Source: a virus. From it: a stretch of 64,000 nucleotides of DNA. Under the pieces are notes generated by a model that did no database searches, was not told where the DNA came from, and saw only the letters and a program-made list of their open reading frames with translations. The stretch is taken from IMG/VR virus record IMGVR_UViG_3300050821_001858, positions 1 to 64,000 of that record; one strand, written 5' to 3'. The position numbers were made by a program, and so were the translations under genes. Positions 26,001-34,173 of this stretch are shown piece after piece (the stretch's first letter is position 1; each line of letters starts with the position of its first letter).

Positions 26001-26014
26001 CGGTCCCCCTTTTT
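25990..26014 (+). terminator. Terminator whose loop carries the next promoter's -35
   Basis: AGGGGG/CCCCCT stem, loop CTTGACGGT, five T. The loop contains the stop codon of the upstream gene and the -35 (TTGACG) of the next promoter. Confidence 0.8.
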
Positions 26015-26025
26015 CATGTTAAGGT
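25997..26025 (+). promoter_or_regulatory. Host-type promoter TTGACG-N17-TAAGGT
   Basis: Exact 17-bp spacing; predicted start about 26032. The leader then contains the inverted repeat at 26026-26046. Confidence 0.65.
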
Positions 26026-26046
26026 CGTCTCCTAACATAGGAGACG
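26026..26046 (+). promoter_or_regulatory. 5'-leader hairpin covering the ribosome site
   Basis: CGTCTCC-TAACATA-GGAGACG, a perfect 7-bp inverted repeat; its 3' arm contains the AGGAG ribosome site of the gene at 26050. If the predicted start (26032) is right the 5' arm is only partly transcribed from that promoter and complete only on read-through RNA. Confidence 0.55.
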
Positions 26047-26049
26047 GTC

Positions 26050-26298
26050 ATGACGTTGAAGCTGAAGCCTCGTGAATTTAAACTTGGTGATGTAATTAAG
26101 GCTTATGACGGAGCGTTCGGGACAGCCTGTGTGACAAAGATCACCAAGGAGTCCGTTCAACTTCATCGTCCTTATGGTTTGACAGATGATTTTGAATCGA
26201 CAGCCGGGGTGAATTATTATACTGGTGTCGAGATTTATAGTCTTTGGCTCACCAGTGAACGTGAGTATGAACTTTATTCTAGTAAGGAGGTTCGATGA
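26050..26298 (+). CDS. Small protein, unknown
   Basis: 82 residues, beta-rich (FKLGDVIKAYDGAFGTACVTKI). Resembles small SH3-like nucleic-acid-associated folds in hydrophobic pattern only. First gene of a four-gene rightward mini-operon. Confidence 0.65.
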   Translation: MTLKLKPREFKLGDVIKAYDGAFGTACVTKITKESVQLHRPYGLTDDFESTAGVNYYTGVEIYSLWLTSEREYELYSSKEVR

Positions 26299-26471
26299 AA
26301 ATCTGGCTCGTTGTCTGGCTTTGTGTTTCATCCTATTGTAATGATTTTGATCCGAAGAAGGATGAAAATTTGCGTTTTCAAACAGTAACAGCGTGTCGGG
26401 ATTACATTGTTAATGAGGTTGAAAAGCCTGAGAATGTAAATCTGATGGCTCTATGTAAGGTGGGACCATGA
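26295..26471 (+). CDS. 58-residue putative exported protein
   Basis: Starts with ATGA overlap, GGAGG ribosome site. N-terminus MKIWLVVWLCVSSYC looks like a signal peptide or membrane anchor; four Cys in the rest could form disulfides. A similar layout occurs in the 56-residue gene at 63479. Confidence 0.55.
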   Translation: MKIWLVVWLCVSSYCNDFDPKKDENLRFQTVTACRDYIVNEVEKPENVNLMALCKVGP

Positions 26472-26719
26472 AACCAAAAGAGATGCGTGATTATCTATTG
26501 AATGTGATGAAGCTTTATTCGTTTAAGCTTCAAGATGAAACAATGAAGGTTAAGACCGCAGGAAAAATCCATCCTATGGATAAAGAGTTTCATGGTTCTG
26601 GTATAACTCTTAGAGAAATGTTTAAACAATGTAAGGAAGAAGAATTGCAAGCTAAGTTTGTTATTCAATGGTTACAGGAGATGAAGTTTGATGAAGCAAA
26701 TTCTGAAAGTTCTGTCTGA
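26468..26719 (+). CDS. Small protein, unknown
   Basis: 83 residues, charged, helical C-terminus (KEEELQAKFVIQWLQEMKFDEA). Overlaps its neighbours by 4 and 29 nt. No family recognised. Confidence 0.6.
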   Translation: MKPKEMRDYLLNVMKLYSFKLQDETMKVKTAGKIHPMDKEFHGSGITLREMFKQCKEEELQAKFVIQWLQEMKFDEANSESSV

Positions 26720-26858
26720 TATCGCTGATGAATATGATAATAAAGATCGGTCAGCCGAGAATGGTTATGGGGGAGGGTTTCAAGTTAAAATCCCTCTGTC
26801 TATTTGTAGGAAGGCACGCGAGATATTAAAAAAGCCCCCGAAGGGGCTTTTCAGTTAG
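26691..26858 (+). CDS. 55-residue protein running into a terminator
   Basis: MKQILKVLSDIADEYDNKDR, then a Gly patch and KIPLSICRKAREILKK. GGAG precedes the ATG. The last nine codons lie within the bidirectional terminator, and the stop overlaps the end of the convergent gene. Confidence 0.5.
   Translation: MKQILKVLSDIADEYDNKDRSAENGYGGGFQVKIPLSICRKAREILKKPPKGLFS
26829..26853. terminator. Bidirectional terminator
   Basis: AAAAAAGCCCC-CGAA-GGGGCTTTT: stem with A run on one side and T run on the other, between convergent genes. Confidence 0.8.
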
Positions 26859-27061
26859 GCAGCGAGTTCATAAGTAAACTTGCGCTTACCGTTTTTCAAA
26901 GTGTACTGATTGGTACGAACGTTGTAACCAGAGTTACGAAGATCACGAACCGCAGTCGAAGGGTCGCTAAGACCAGTGCGACGACGAATTTCAGCAGTAG
27001 AAACTTCGTCCTTTGATTCCAAGATATTCAAAAGCTTTTCAATTCCAGTCATTTTCATCAT
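26855..27061 (-). CDS. Winged-helix DNA-binding protein
   Basis: 68 residues. LLNILESKDEVSTAEIRRRTGLSDPSTAVRDLRNSGYNV is a compact helix-turn-helix with wing-like end (YTLKNGKRKFTYEL). Possible transcriptional regulator of the nearby accessory genes. Start among three close Met codons (27061, 27058, 27052); AAGGAA upstream. Confidence 0.75.
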   Translation of the reverse strand: MMKMTGIEKLLNILESKDEVSTAEIRRRTGLSDPSTAVRDLRNSGYNVRTNQYTLKNGKRKFTYELAA

Positions 27062-27090
27062 TTCCTTTTCTCTTAAGTTAATATATACGG

Positions 27091-27122
27091 AAAAACCCGG
27101 CAGTCACTCATTGACTACCGGG
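27091..27122 (-). terminator. Minus-strand terminator
   Basis: Imperfect stem CCCGG-AGTCA/TGACT-CCGGG followed on the minus strand by five T. Ends the two leftward genes at 27158-27520. Confidence 0.8.
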
Positions 27123-27157
27123 ACATCATAGCAGAAAACGTATGGAATGTCAAGGGG

Positions 27158-27361
27158 CTACGCGGACTCTTTTTTCTTTCGCTGTCTTTTTGACTTGGCG
27201 GGGGGCTTCTTTACCGGCTCTTCAGTCTTTTGGAGAGCCTTCCATTCGGACTTAGGGATGTATTGACCGCCTCCTTTATTCACAATTTCTTGTGCTGTTG
27301 CGTCAGGGAGACGCAGGATCATGTTGGATTCAAGGGAACCGTTAAGTTTTATAGTTTTCAT
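27158..27361 (-). CDS. Small basic protein, unknown
   Basis: 67 residues; MKTIKLNGSLESNMILRLPDAT is beta-like, C-terminus very basic (KKPPAKSKRQRKKKESA), suggesting nucleic-acid binding. AAGGAAA ribosome site overlapping the upstream stop. Confidence 0.65.
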   Translation of the reverse strand: MKTIKLNGSLESNMILRLPDATAQEIVNKGGGQYIPKSEWKALQKTEEPVKKPPAKSKRQRKKKESA

Positions 27362-27370
27362 GGATTTTCC

Positions 27371-27520
27371 TTAAGAACTAGCGATAAGGGTAACGAATGC
27401 GATTACCACAAGGAGTAATGCAGGTAATATAATATAACCAGCCCAAAGAAGCAATCCTACGCTTAGGAGAGCGAAGAATAAGGCGAAAAAGGTGCCGGGT
27501 TTTTGATTTCTCGTAACCAT
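27371..27520 (-). CDS. 49-residue membrane protein
   Basis: Two adjacent hydrophobic helices (FFALFFALLSVGLLLWAGYI and PALLLVVIAFVTLIA) after a basic N-terminus. Forms a two-gene leftward operon with the basic protein downstream. Confidence 0.6.
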   Translation of the reverse strand: MVTRNQKPGTFFALFFALLSVGLLLWAGYIILPALLLVVIAFVTLIASS

Positions 27521-27565
27521 GAGCGGACTATATCATAGATTTTCGGAATGTATACCGGCATTTTT

Positions 27566-27580
27566 GCATAGCTGCTATGC
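27566..27580. repeat. Palindrome GCATAG-CTG-CTATGC, operator candidate
   Basis: Perfect 6-bp arms directly upstream of the -35 at 27582 and between divergent transcription units. Confidence 0.45.
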
Positions 27581-27581
27581 C

Positions 27582-27610
27582 TTGACAGAGGGACCGTTCG
27601 ACTGTATAAG
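27582..27610 (+). promoter_or_regulatory. Host-type promoter TTGACA-N17-TATAAG
   Basis: Consensus -35 and good -10, 40 bp before the gene at 27650. Confidence 0.8.
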
Positions 27611-27649
27611 TGACACCATCAATGGTCGTTATAGAGGAAACATGTTGAA

Positions 27650-27958
27650 ATGGACTTTCCGCGTTTAGACGGGAATGAGGAAATTTGGTTGAAGGATTTG
27701 GTTGGTTCAACTCGTTATGGTGTTTGGAATAAAGGACCACCCGAGGCTTTTGCGGCTCTTGCTCGAAAAGGCTTAGCCGAAGCACACCCGAAGGGTAAGG
27801 AATTTGGATATCAGGCGACCCCCGAAGGGAAGGCTTTTGTCTCGTTCCTTATCAAAGAGGATTTGGAGGCGTCCAAGCGTCGTAAAAAGAAGTCTCGTCG
27901 TCGGGATGAGGATGACGATTTCGATTACGAAGATGATTACGGTTACGACGACTACTAA
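27650..27958 (+). CDS. Small protein with basic then acidic tail
   Basis: 102 residues. N-terminal part (WLKDLVGSTRYGVWNK, ALARKGLAEAHPKGKEFGYQ, TPEGKAF) resembles a winged-helix-like fold; then KRRKKKSRRR and a run of Asp/Tyr. AGAGGA lies about 11 nt upstream. Function unknown. Confidence 0.65.
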   Translation: MDFPRLDGNEEIWLKDLVGSTRYGVWNKGPPEAFAALARKGLAEAHPKGKEFGYQATPEGKAFVSFLIKEDLEASKRRKKKSRRRDEDDDFDYEDDYGYDDY

Positions 27959-27999
27959 GTCTCCCCCGTAACCGCCTAATAATTGCCTTTACCACGACA

Positions 28000-28026
28000 G
28001 GGGGGCGTCCAATGCCCCCCTTTTTT
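28000..28026 (+). terminator. Rho-independent terminator
   Basis: GGGGGGC/GCCCCCC stem, 7-nt loop, six T. A promoter begins 2 bp later. Confidence 0.9.
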
Positions 28027-28027
28027 C

Positions 28028-28056
28028 TTGACATTCTCTCAAAAATCTGCTAAGTA
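28028..28056 (+). promoter_or_regulatory. Host-type promoter TTGACA-N17-TAAGTA
   Basis: Starts 2 bp after the terminator; serves the two small genes at 28091 and 28249. Confidence 0.7.
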
Positions 28057-28090
28057 GGTGGAATGTATGAATGAGTGGGAGGAACAGACA

Positions 28091-28252
28091 ATGAACAAGG
28101 TAATCTATAATGTCAGAGAAAAAGGACGTATTGTTCCTAAGGAAACCACTGTTTCTGATAAGGGTCTGGGTGAACTTATTCGAAAGCTTACGGCGTCTCA
28201 TATGAACGGAGATGTTGTAGGTAAACCGGTTATTGTGGAGATTCAACAGTGA
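28091..28252 (+). CDS. Small protein, unknown
   Basis: 53 residues. ATG 28091 is chosen because GGGAGGA lies 7 nt before it. Charged (NVREKGRIVPKETTVSDKG) with a helical LGELIRKLTASH. Overlaps the next GTG by 4 nt. Confidence 0.65.
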   Translation: MNKVIYNVREKGRIVPKETTVSDKGLGELIRKLTASHMNGDVVGKPVIVEIQQ

Positions 28253-28473
28253 CACATGAAGTTTATATTAAGCGAACAGTATTCGTTGCCAAATGTAATT
28301 GTGGTCAGGAAAATGCCTTAAATGAGACGCTGACCGACAACGCTCCCTGTGAGCGTCGATGTAATGCTTGTGGGGAGTGGATTTCTTTTGTCGAGAATAG
28401 TGTAGTAGCCCCCGAATATAAGGCAAATACTCCTAAGCTTCAGAATGGAAACTATAACGTTACGTATCGTTAA
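28249..28473 (+). CDS. Small putative zinc-binding protein
   Basis: 74 residues from GTG 28249. Cys pairs CNCG (about 16-18) and CNACG (about 38-41) with a further Cys form a zinc-ribbon-like set. Function unknown; convergent with the spanin genes. Confidence 0.65.
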   Translation: MTHEVYIKRTVFVAKCNCGQENALNETLTDNAPCERRCNACGEWISFVENSVVAPEYKANTPKLQNGNYNVTYR

Positions 28474-28751
28474 CGTATAGTACGTCCTGACTTCTTGTTG
28501 TAGGAAGCGATAGATGCTAACGATTGACGACAGGTTTTATTCGCGTTGGCAAATCGAACGAGTACATTGGCAACTTGTGCGTCAGTTAATCCCTTTACTC
28601 CCGGTAGTTTCCCCACCGTTGGACAGTTATATAGGCTTGAAGGAATCGACACAGACCGGTATTGAGTTACAGTTGGGGAGATACTTTGCTGCGTAGTAAC
28701 ACAGCCTGCTAGGAACAATGGAACTAATAGAATTGCAAGTAACTTCTTCAT
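28470..28751 (-). CDS. Outer-membrane spanin lipoprotein (Rz1-like)
   Basis: 93 residues with lipobox MKKLLAILLVPLFLAGC (acylated Cys at 17). The C-terminal LTDAQVANVLVRFANANKTC is typical of Rz1-type o-spanins. With the i-spanin upstream it would fuse inner and outer membrane at lysis. Small gap of 7 nt to the i-spanin gene. Confidence 0.82.
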   Translation of the reverse strand: MKKLLAILLVPLFLAGCVTTQQSISPTVTQYRSVSIPSSLYNCPTVGKLPGVKGLTDAQVANVLVRFANANKTCRQSLASIASYNKKSGRTIR

Positions 28752-28758
28752 GATATCC

Positions 28759-29160
28759 TCACTGGTTTAGGTTGCTTTTGTTAATTTGATCGATGGCTTG
28801 TTGTAATACAACTGAAGCAGCACGATCTTGAGCCTTGATTTTAGGAGAGCTAAGGAACTTATTAATCGCATCGGCAGTGGCTTTATTCGCTGTGATTTGC
28901 TTTGTTAGGGCGTCGGATGATGCCTGGGCATCCTTTTGTAGCTGAGCCGTTTGGGCGTCAAACTTTTTTTGATCGGCAATGACTTGCTGAAGCTGTGCGT
29001 TTTGGTCGGTCAAAAGTTGATCATGGGCAGCATTTTTACGGATATCGTAAATCAGGATGCCGATAATAGCGAGCACGATAAGGGTCATGCCCCCGTAAAG
29101 GACCAGTTTGCCCCACAAGCCACTAAAAAATGTCGTTATAGTCGTGATCAATGTTAGCAT
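28759..29160 (-). CDS. Inner-membrane spanin (Rz-like)
   Basis: 133 residues: N-terminal membrane helix (LVLYGGMTLIVLAIIGILIYDI), then a periplasmic coiled coil rich in Gln/Ala/Lys. Directly followed by the lipoprotein gene; the pair is the usual two-component spanin. Unusually it is encoded leftward, 24 kb from the endolysin. Confidence 0.8.
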   Translation of the reverse strand: MLTLITTITTFFSGLWGKLVLYGGMTLIVLAIIGILIYDIRKNAAHDQLLTDQNAQLQQVIADQKKFDAQTAQLQKDAQASSDALTKQITANKATADAINKFLSSPKIKAQDRAASVVLQQAIDQINKSNLNQ

Positions 29161-29161
29161 C

Positions 29162-29190
29162 TTGACTTTCCTCGTGTTTTCTGCTACTAT
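29162..29190 (+). promoter_or_regulatory. Host-type promoter TTGACT-N17-TACTAT
   Basis: Lies just upstream of the SPFH gene and divergent from the spanins. Confidence 0.75.
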
Positions 29191-29221
29191 GTATTTATCA
29201 ACCCCTAACTTGGAGATTGTG

Positions 29222-30493
29222 ATGTTTGGACGATTTGTTGGTTCCTTTTTTGCTTGTATGACATATTATGTGATGGAATTTGTTATCAGTCCCACGACTA
29301 CATTAGTTATGGGAAAGGTAGCTGGTCAACAACTAGAAACTTCAGATTCATCTTATCTTATGGCAAGTGCATGGATGAATGGGTTGCATGTTATTGACAC
29401 GTTCGCCGTGTGGCTACTTGTAGCTACACTATTTTTAATCTGGTTCAAACCTTTGAAGGACTTTATTATGAGTTACAAGAATGATGCTAAAGATGTGACG
29501 AAGATTATCTTGGTTGCGGCAGGATTGATGTTTCTATTCACTCCTCATGCCAAGGCATATTATGACACTTATGATTGGGCAGAGAATGTGTTTATTCTTC
29601 CGAATGAAAGTGCATTCTGGATACCTGACGTAGGGGATAATAAGACTTCTCAGGCTCAGTTCATGTCTGAGCAGTATTTGAAGGACAGTAAGATCGCTGC
29701 AAAGCGTTTTCAGGTTCCTCATGTGAAGATGCCTAAGACGGGATGGATGCAGGATTCTTATGTTCCGGCTGGTCGTTTGATCCTTGTGGATCGTATGCCT
29801 GCAACTCGTTCTTGGGTCGATGCTCATGATCGGGGTACCTCTGATAAGAAGCAGGGTTTCCCTTGCCAGGATAATGGTGGTCTAGATATTACTGTTGGTA
29901 TCTCTATTGGTGCCACTGTGCATGAAGAGCAAGCCCCGAAGTTTCTTTATAACTTTGGTGTTCATCCGGTAGCAGGTAATCGTCTTGGGGATAAGCCTGA
30001 TCCGGCAGTTGTTTTCCAGACGATTTATACTGGTCGTTCACTTGCTGAAGTCATGGACTCCAACGTTCGTGATAAGGTCCATTCCTTGGTGTGTGACGAA
30101 ATGAGCACTCATGCCTTGGATGATGCTAACCTACACGCAAAGGAAATTATGGGCAGTATTGAGAAGCAAGTTGATGATTATCTCAAGAATGTTGGTATTA
30201 CTTTGCTCTTTATTGGTTGGGCTGATACCTTTAACTTTGATGAAAAGGTACAAGGTGCTTTGAACCGTAAGTATGAAGCAGTGAAAAATGCTGAAATCTC
30301 TAGAGAGATGGCACCCCATGTTGGGACTCTTCAGGGTCTAGCCTGGGTTGACACGATCCGAGAAGCAGGTAAGAAGTGGAATGGTGCTATTCCAAGTCAG
30401 ATTACCTTCTTCAATTTTGATGGTCTGAAGGATTGGGTTAAGAGTTTCTTTGTTAAGCCAACTACCCTTCCTGAAAAGCCATCAGTACAATAA
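29222..30493 (+). CDS. SPFH/band-7 domain membrane protein
   Basis: 423 residues from ATG 29222 (TTGGAG upstream). Three hydrophobic segments in the first 115 residues, then a long soluble part with SPFH features: GLDITVGISIGATVHEEQAP, VFQTIYTGRSLAEVMDSNVRD and a coiled-coil end (FNFDEKVQGALNRKYEAVKNAE). Cellular relatives (HflK/HflC, stomatins) form membrane rings and regulate proteases. Role in phage is unknown; membrane remodelling or protection of phage products are possibilities. Confidence 0.7.
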   Translation: MFGRFVGSFFACMTYYVMEFVISPTTTLVMGKVAGQQLETSDSSYLMASAWMNGLHVIDTFAVWLLVATLFLIWFKPLKDFIMSYKNDAKDVTKIILVAAGLMFLFTPHAKAYYDTYDWAENVFILPNESAFWIPDVGDNKTSQAQFMSEQYLKDSKIAAKRFQVPHVKMPKTGWMQDSYVPAGRLILVDRMPATRSWVDAHDRGTSDKKQGFPCQDNGGLDITVGISIGATVHEEQAPKFLYNFGVHPVAGNRLGDKPDPAVVFQTIYTGRSLAEVMDSNVRDKVHSLVCDEMSTHALDDANLHAKEIMGSIEKQVDDYLKNVGITLLFIGWADTFNFDEKVQGALNRKYEAVKNAEISREMAPHVGTLQGLAWVDTIREAGKKWNGAIPSQITFFNFDGLKDWVKSFFVKPTTLPEKPSVQ

Positions 30494-30498
30494 GGGAG

Positions 30499-30506
30499 TA
30501 TAAATA
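30499..30506 (+). promoter_or_regulatory. Putative late promoter box TATAAATA, 5 nt before ATG
   Basis: Exact T4 late consensus (TATAAATATTACT) ending 5 nt before ATG 30512; predicts a leaderless transcript. A GGGAG lies upstream of it for read-through RNA. Confidence 0.6.
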
Positions 30507-30511
30507 TTACT

Positions 30512-30877
30512 ATGAGTGAAGAACAAAACGTTGAAGTTGTAAAACTAAAGCACGAGGGGCTTGTTGTCCCTCGTGATCCTCATGCCGAAGTAGCTAAGCT
30601 TAAGCCAGAATTAAACGAAAGTCCTGAAGGCTTTGCTAGACGACGTTATGAAAGGTTTAATGAGGTTATTGGAGACAATAACAAGGATATTCGAGGAACG
30701 CCTAGATTTGGAATTCCTTGGAATTCGTTACCGGGTAAAATCCAAAAGGAATGGATTGAGGGAGCGCGTAAGTTTCTTGAACGCACGAACCCTGGAAATA
30801 GTCGTTATGCTCGTAAGTTTAAGACAAAGGCAGAAGCCCTGCTAGAAAAACGAGGGATTAAACGAGTTCCCTCATAA
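30512..30877 (+). CDS. Hypothetical protein
   Basis: 121 residues, strongly charged. ESPEGFARRRYERFNEVIGD and the basic end (RYARKFKTKAEALLEKRGIKRV) suggest nucleic-acid or head-interior binding. A late box precedes it, so it may be a virion or packaging-associated protein. Confidence 0.65.
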   Translation: MSEEQNVEVVKLKHEGLVVPRDPHAEVAKLKPELNESPEGFARRRYERFNEVIGDNNKDIRGTPRFGIPWNSLPGKIQKEWIEGARKFLERTNPGNSRYARKFKTKAEALLEKRGIKRVPS

Positions 30878-30891
30878 AGAGAGGTACACCA

Positions 30892-31281
30892 ATGTATCTA
30901 CGCTTATTGGGACTACAAGTTTCACTGATGAAGGTATTATGGGCTTATGGTTTTCGTTTAATGCTTAGTCTTTCATATGTGTTGGGGATTGAAATTCGTC
31001 CTCAGGTGGCGCAACCCGCTGACACGTTTAAAACGATTGTTGAGCCTTATCGTATAAAAAAAGAAGACATAGAAAAAATCAACATCGAAGTCCCTGAGGA
31101 ATTAATTAAGCGAGCAGCGGCTCATATCGGGGGAGATAATAATCAGTATCATATCCTTTTGAAGGTAGCTGATCAATATCGAGAGGCTAATCTTAATCCG
31201 GTTATTCTAACTGACACTGACCATGATGTATGGCGTGTTACATCTCGTGAGTTTATCGACAACCCCAAAATGATTAATTGA
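30892..31281 (+). CDS. Hypothetical protein with hydrophobic N-terminus
   Basis: 129 residues: residues 1-35 form a membrane segment (LLGLQVSLMKVLWAYGFRL), the rest is soluble with KKEDIEKINIEVPEELIKRA. AGAGG ribosome site. No family recognised. Confidence 0.6.
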   Translation: MYLRLLGLQVSLMKVLWAYGFRLMLSLSYVLGIEIRPQVAQPADTFKTIVEPYRIKKEDIEKINIEVPEELIKRAAAHIGGDNNQYHILLKVADQYREANLNPVILTDTDHDVWRVTSREFIDNPKMIN

Positions 31282-31283
31282 AC

Positions 31284-31463
31284 ATGAATGATATTATTGT
31301 AAGATTTGGACAGAGTATTTTTGTACAGGCGAGAACAACTACCATATGTGCTCTTCCCCAATATAGAGGTAATAGAGAATTAGTTGATCGTGTTATGAAT
31401 GCCTATTCTAATCGTAGAGAATATTATAGTGATATATGTCCCAATGTTTATGAGAAAGACTAA
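31284..31463 (+). CDS. Small protein, unknown
   Basis: 59 residues from ATG 31284 (MNDIIVRFGQSIFVQAR). Two nt after the upstream stop, one-nt overlap downstream. AT-rich, no known domain. Confidence 0.6.
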   Translation: MNDIIVRFGQSIFVQARTTTICALPQYRGNRELVDRVMNAYSNRREYYSDICPNVYEKD

Positions 31464-31636
31464 TGGATTTTAGAGATAAAACACGTGAAGTTTATATAAC
31501 AGTTAAAGATTATACATTAGATAGGATAGGATTGTCACTTCAAAAGAAAATTGAAGAAACAATGCCTTTTGGTTTTAATCAATTTGAATTATATTCATTT
31601 CAAGTTGATATGAATGAATCTATTTTTGGAGAGTAA
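31463..31636 (+). CDS. 57-residue protein, unknown
   Basis: MDFRDKTREVYITVKDYTLDRIG..., ending 1 nt into the polymerase start. Coupled in series with its neighbours (TAATG junctions on both sides), which is the main reason to accept it. Confidence 0.55.
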   Translation: MDFRDKTREVYITVKDYTLDRIGLSLQKKIEETMPFGFNQFELYSFQVDMNESIFGE

Positions 31637-34173
31637 TGAATAAGAAATTTGAGTATTTTTATACAAATGTGTATATGCGTGGTGATTTCCTTTATGTAGT
31701 TGGTTATGCCAATGGAAAAAGGTTTGAAGACAAATTAGAATACAAACCTTATTTGTTTGTTCCGACCTCTGAAGAGAGCGAATATCATACTGTCTTCGGT
31801 AGACCTGTCAAGCGTATGGAATTCAACACCATGCGCGACGCGCGTGAGTTTTTGAAGCAACAAAAGGACGTTGATAATTCCGAGGTCTTCGGTCTTAATA
31901 ATTTCCCGTATGTGTACATCAACGACGAATTTCCCGGTCAAGAAGTCGATTATAATCCCAACCTTATTTCGATTGTATCGTTGGATATCGAAGTCGCGGC
32001 AACTAATGGGATGCCTGATGTAGAGGTAGCTGTCGAGGAAGTAACAGCTATCACCATGGTTAAGCGTGGGCAGGTTATTACTTTCGGTTGTAAGTATTAC
32101 AAACCGGAACAAGATCATATCCAGTATATTTTGTGTGATGATGAAATAGACCTTCTTAAAAAATTCGTAGCTGTCTGGACTTCCGATGAATGGAAACCTG
32201 ATATTATTACGGGCTGGTCTTCGGACATGTTTGATATTCCGTATCTAGTGCGGAGAATTGAGCGTGTTTTAGGACAGAAATGGGTCAAATACCTTTCCCC
32301 GTGGGGATTTGTTGAAGAGCGCGAGATTGTTCGTGCTAAAGGTTCGGCTGCGTCGTTTGGTGACCGAGTTGAAAAGGTCTATGAGATCGCTGGTATTACA
32401 CAACTTGATTATCTTCAATTGTATAAGAAGTATACCTTTACGAATCATGAGTCCTATGCCCTTAATAACATTGCTCATTATGAATTGAAAGAGAAGAAGG
32501 TTGATTACTCGGAATATCGAAATCTAGATGAGTTGTACGAGAAGAATTATACCAAGTTCATTGATTATAACATTCATGATGCCGTGCTGGTCGAGCGTCT
32601 AGACAAAAAGATGGGCTTCATTAATCTTGTTCTAGCTTTGACGTATAAAGCTAAGGTAAACATGATTGATACTATGACGACCATTCGTTCATGGGACGTT
32701 ATCATTCATAACTACCTTATGGAACGCAAGATTGTCGTCCCCCAATATAAAAAGAAGAATTTCCGTCCGTTTGTAGGTGCATATGTGAAGGATGTACATA
32801 TTGGATTACATAAGTGGATTGTCTCGTTTGACGCCACGTCTCTGTATCCATCCGTGATTTCTCAGGTCAATATTTCACCTGAAACATACGTCAAGACGGT
32901 ACCGATTGCTTCGGTGGAACATATCATTGAGCGTAAGCTAGTTTCTGAATATGAAGGAGACTTCTCTCTGGCAGCTAATGGTGCTCTATATCGTAAAGAC
33001 GTTCAAGGTTTTCTGGGAGTTCTAGTTGATAAGTTTATAGCTGATCGAAAGATTATCAAAAATAAACAGCTTGCTTTGGAAGTCGAGAAAGAGGAACAAA
33101 AAGTTGAAGGGTTGGATGATGATATCTTAAAGTTATACAACTATCAGTGGGCATTGAAGATTTTGACTAATGGTTTATATGGTGCGCTTGGTAATCAGTA
33201 TTTTCGTTGGTTTGAAGTTATATTTGCTGAGTCAATCACTAAAACTGGTCAGTTGGTTTTGCAATGGGCAGAAACTCATATGAATGCCTATTTGAATAAA
33301 ACGATGAAGACAGAAGGAGTGGACTATATTGTTGCGGGAGATACTGATTCGATCTACGTTAATCTTGGACCGTTGGTGGATAAGTGCGGCATGTCGGGCG
33401 AACGACACGACAAGGTTGTCGAATTCTTGGACAAAGTTTGTAAGACTAAAATTCGACCTTATCTTGACGGACGTATGTTGGAACTTAGCGAGATGCTTAA
33501 ATCGTATCATCACAAGTTTGATATGAAGCAAGAAGCTATTTGTTCGAAGGCTATCTTCCGAGGTAAGAAGATGTACATCTTGAATGTGCATTCTTCGGAA
33601 GGTGTGACTTTTGATGAACCTAAGATTAAGATGAAAGGTATTGAGGCTGTTCGATCCTCGACTCCTATGTCTTGTCGGAATGCGATTAAGGATGCGTTGA
33701 AAATCATTATGAACAAAGAAGAGCCTGCTCTTCATGATTTCATTCGAGACTTTGAAAAGAAGTTTTATGAGATGCCTTTTGTTGATATTGCATTCCCTCG
33801 CACATGTAATAATTTGATGGAGTATTATGATAAAGATAAGTTGATCAAACCAAAGTGTCCTATTGCTGTTCATGGTGCTCATGTTCATAATATGATGCTT
33901 CAGAAACTAGATTTGATAAAGAAATACCCTCTTGTTCGAAATAAGGACAAGATTAAGTTTGCCTATCTCAAAGCTGATAATCCAACTGGTCATAATGTAA
34001 TTGCAATGGGTAATGAGATGCCTGAAGAGTTCAAAATTGAAGAGTATGTTGATCGGGCTCTCCAGTTTGAGAAAGCTTTCTTGTCACCAATTAGGTCTAT
34101 TACTGATGTTATTGGATGGCATGTTAAACCACAAGCAGATGAAAACTTATTTTACGAGGATGCATGGACATGA
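31636..34173 (+). CDS. gp43: DNA polymerase gp43 (family B)
   Basis: 845 residues (T4: 898). Exonuclease motifs SLDIEVA (about 115), GWSSDMFDIPYL and YNIHDAVLVERLD; polymerase motif A DATSLYPSV (about 398), motif B KILTNGLYGALGN and motif C AGDTDSIYVNLG (about 569) are intact, so both activities should be present. No intein or intron seen. Followed by 4-nt overlap with a small gene. Confidence 0.97.
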   Translation: MNKKFEYFYTNVYMRGDFLYVVGYANGKRFEDKLEYKPYLFVPTSEESEYHTVFGRPVKRMEFNTMRDAREFLKQQKDVDNSEVFGLNNFPYVYINDEFPGQEVDYNPNLISIVSLDIEVAATNGMPDVEVAVEEVTAITMVKRGQVITFGCKYYKPEQDHIQYILCDDEIDLLKKFVAVWTSDEWKPDIITGWSSDMFDIPYLVRRIERVLGQKWVKYLSPWGFVEEREIVRAKGSAASFGDRVEKVYEIAGITQLDYLQLYKKYTFTNHESYALNNIAHYELKEKKVDYSEYRNLDELYEKNYTKFIDYNIHDAVLVERLDKKMGFINLVLALTYKAKVNMIDTMTTIRSWDVIIHNYLMERKIVVPQYKKKNFRPFVGAYVKDVHIGLHKWIVSFDATSLYPSVISQVNISPETYVKTVPIASVEHIIERKLVSEYEGDFSLAANGALYRKDVQGFLGVLVDKFIADRKIIKNKQLALEVEKEEQKVEGLDDDILKLYNYQWALKILTNGLYGALGNQYFRWFEVIFAESITKTGQLVLQWAETHMNAYLNKTMKTEGVDYIVAGDTDSIYVNLGPLVDKCGMSGERHDKVVEFLDKVCKTKIRPYLDGRMLELSEMLKSYHHKFDMKQEAICSKAIFRGKKMYILNVHSSEGVTFDEPKIKMKGIEAVRSSTPMSCRNAIKDALKIIMNKEEPALHDFIRDFEKKFYEMPFVDIAFPRTCNNLMEYYDKDKLIKPKCPIAVHGAHVHNMMLQKLDLIKKYPLVRNKDKIKFAYLKADNPTGHNVIAMGNEMPEEFKIEEYVDRALQFEKAFLSPIRSITDVIGWHVKPQADENLFYEDAWT

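Noticed and set aside
33232-33888. 218-residue antisense frame in DNA polymerase
   Set aside because: Opposite-strand shadow of a strongly conserved gene.
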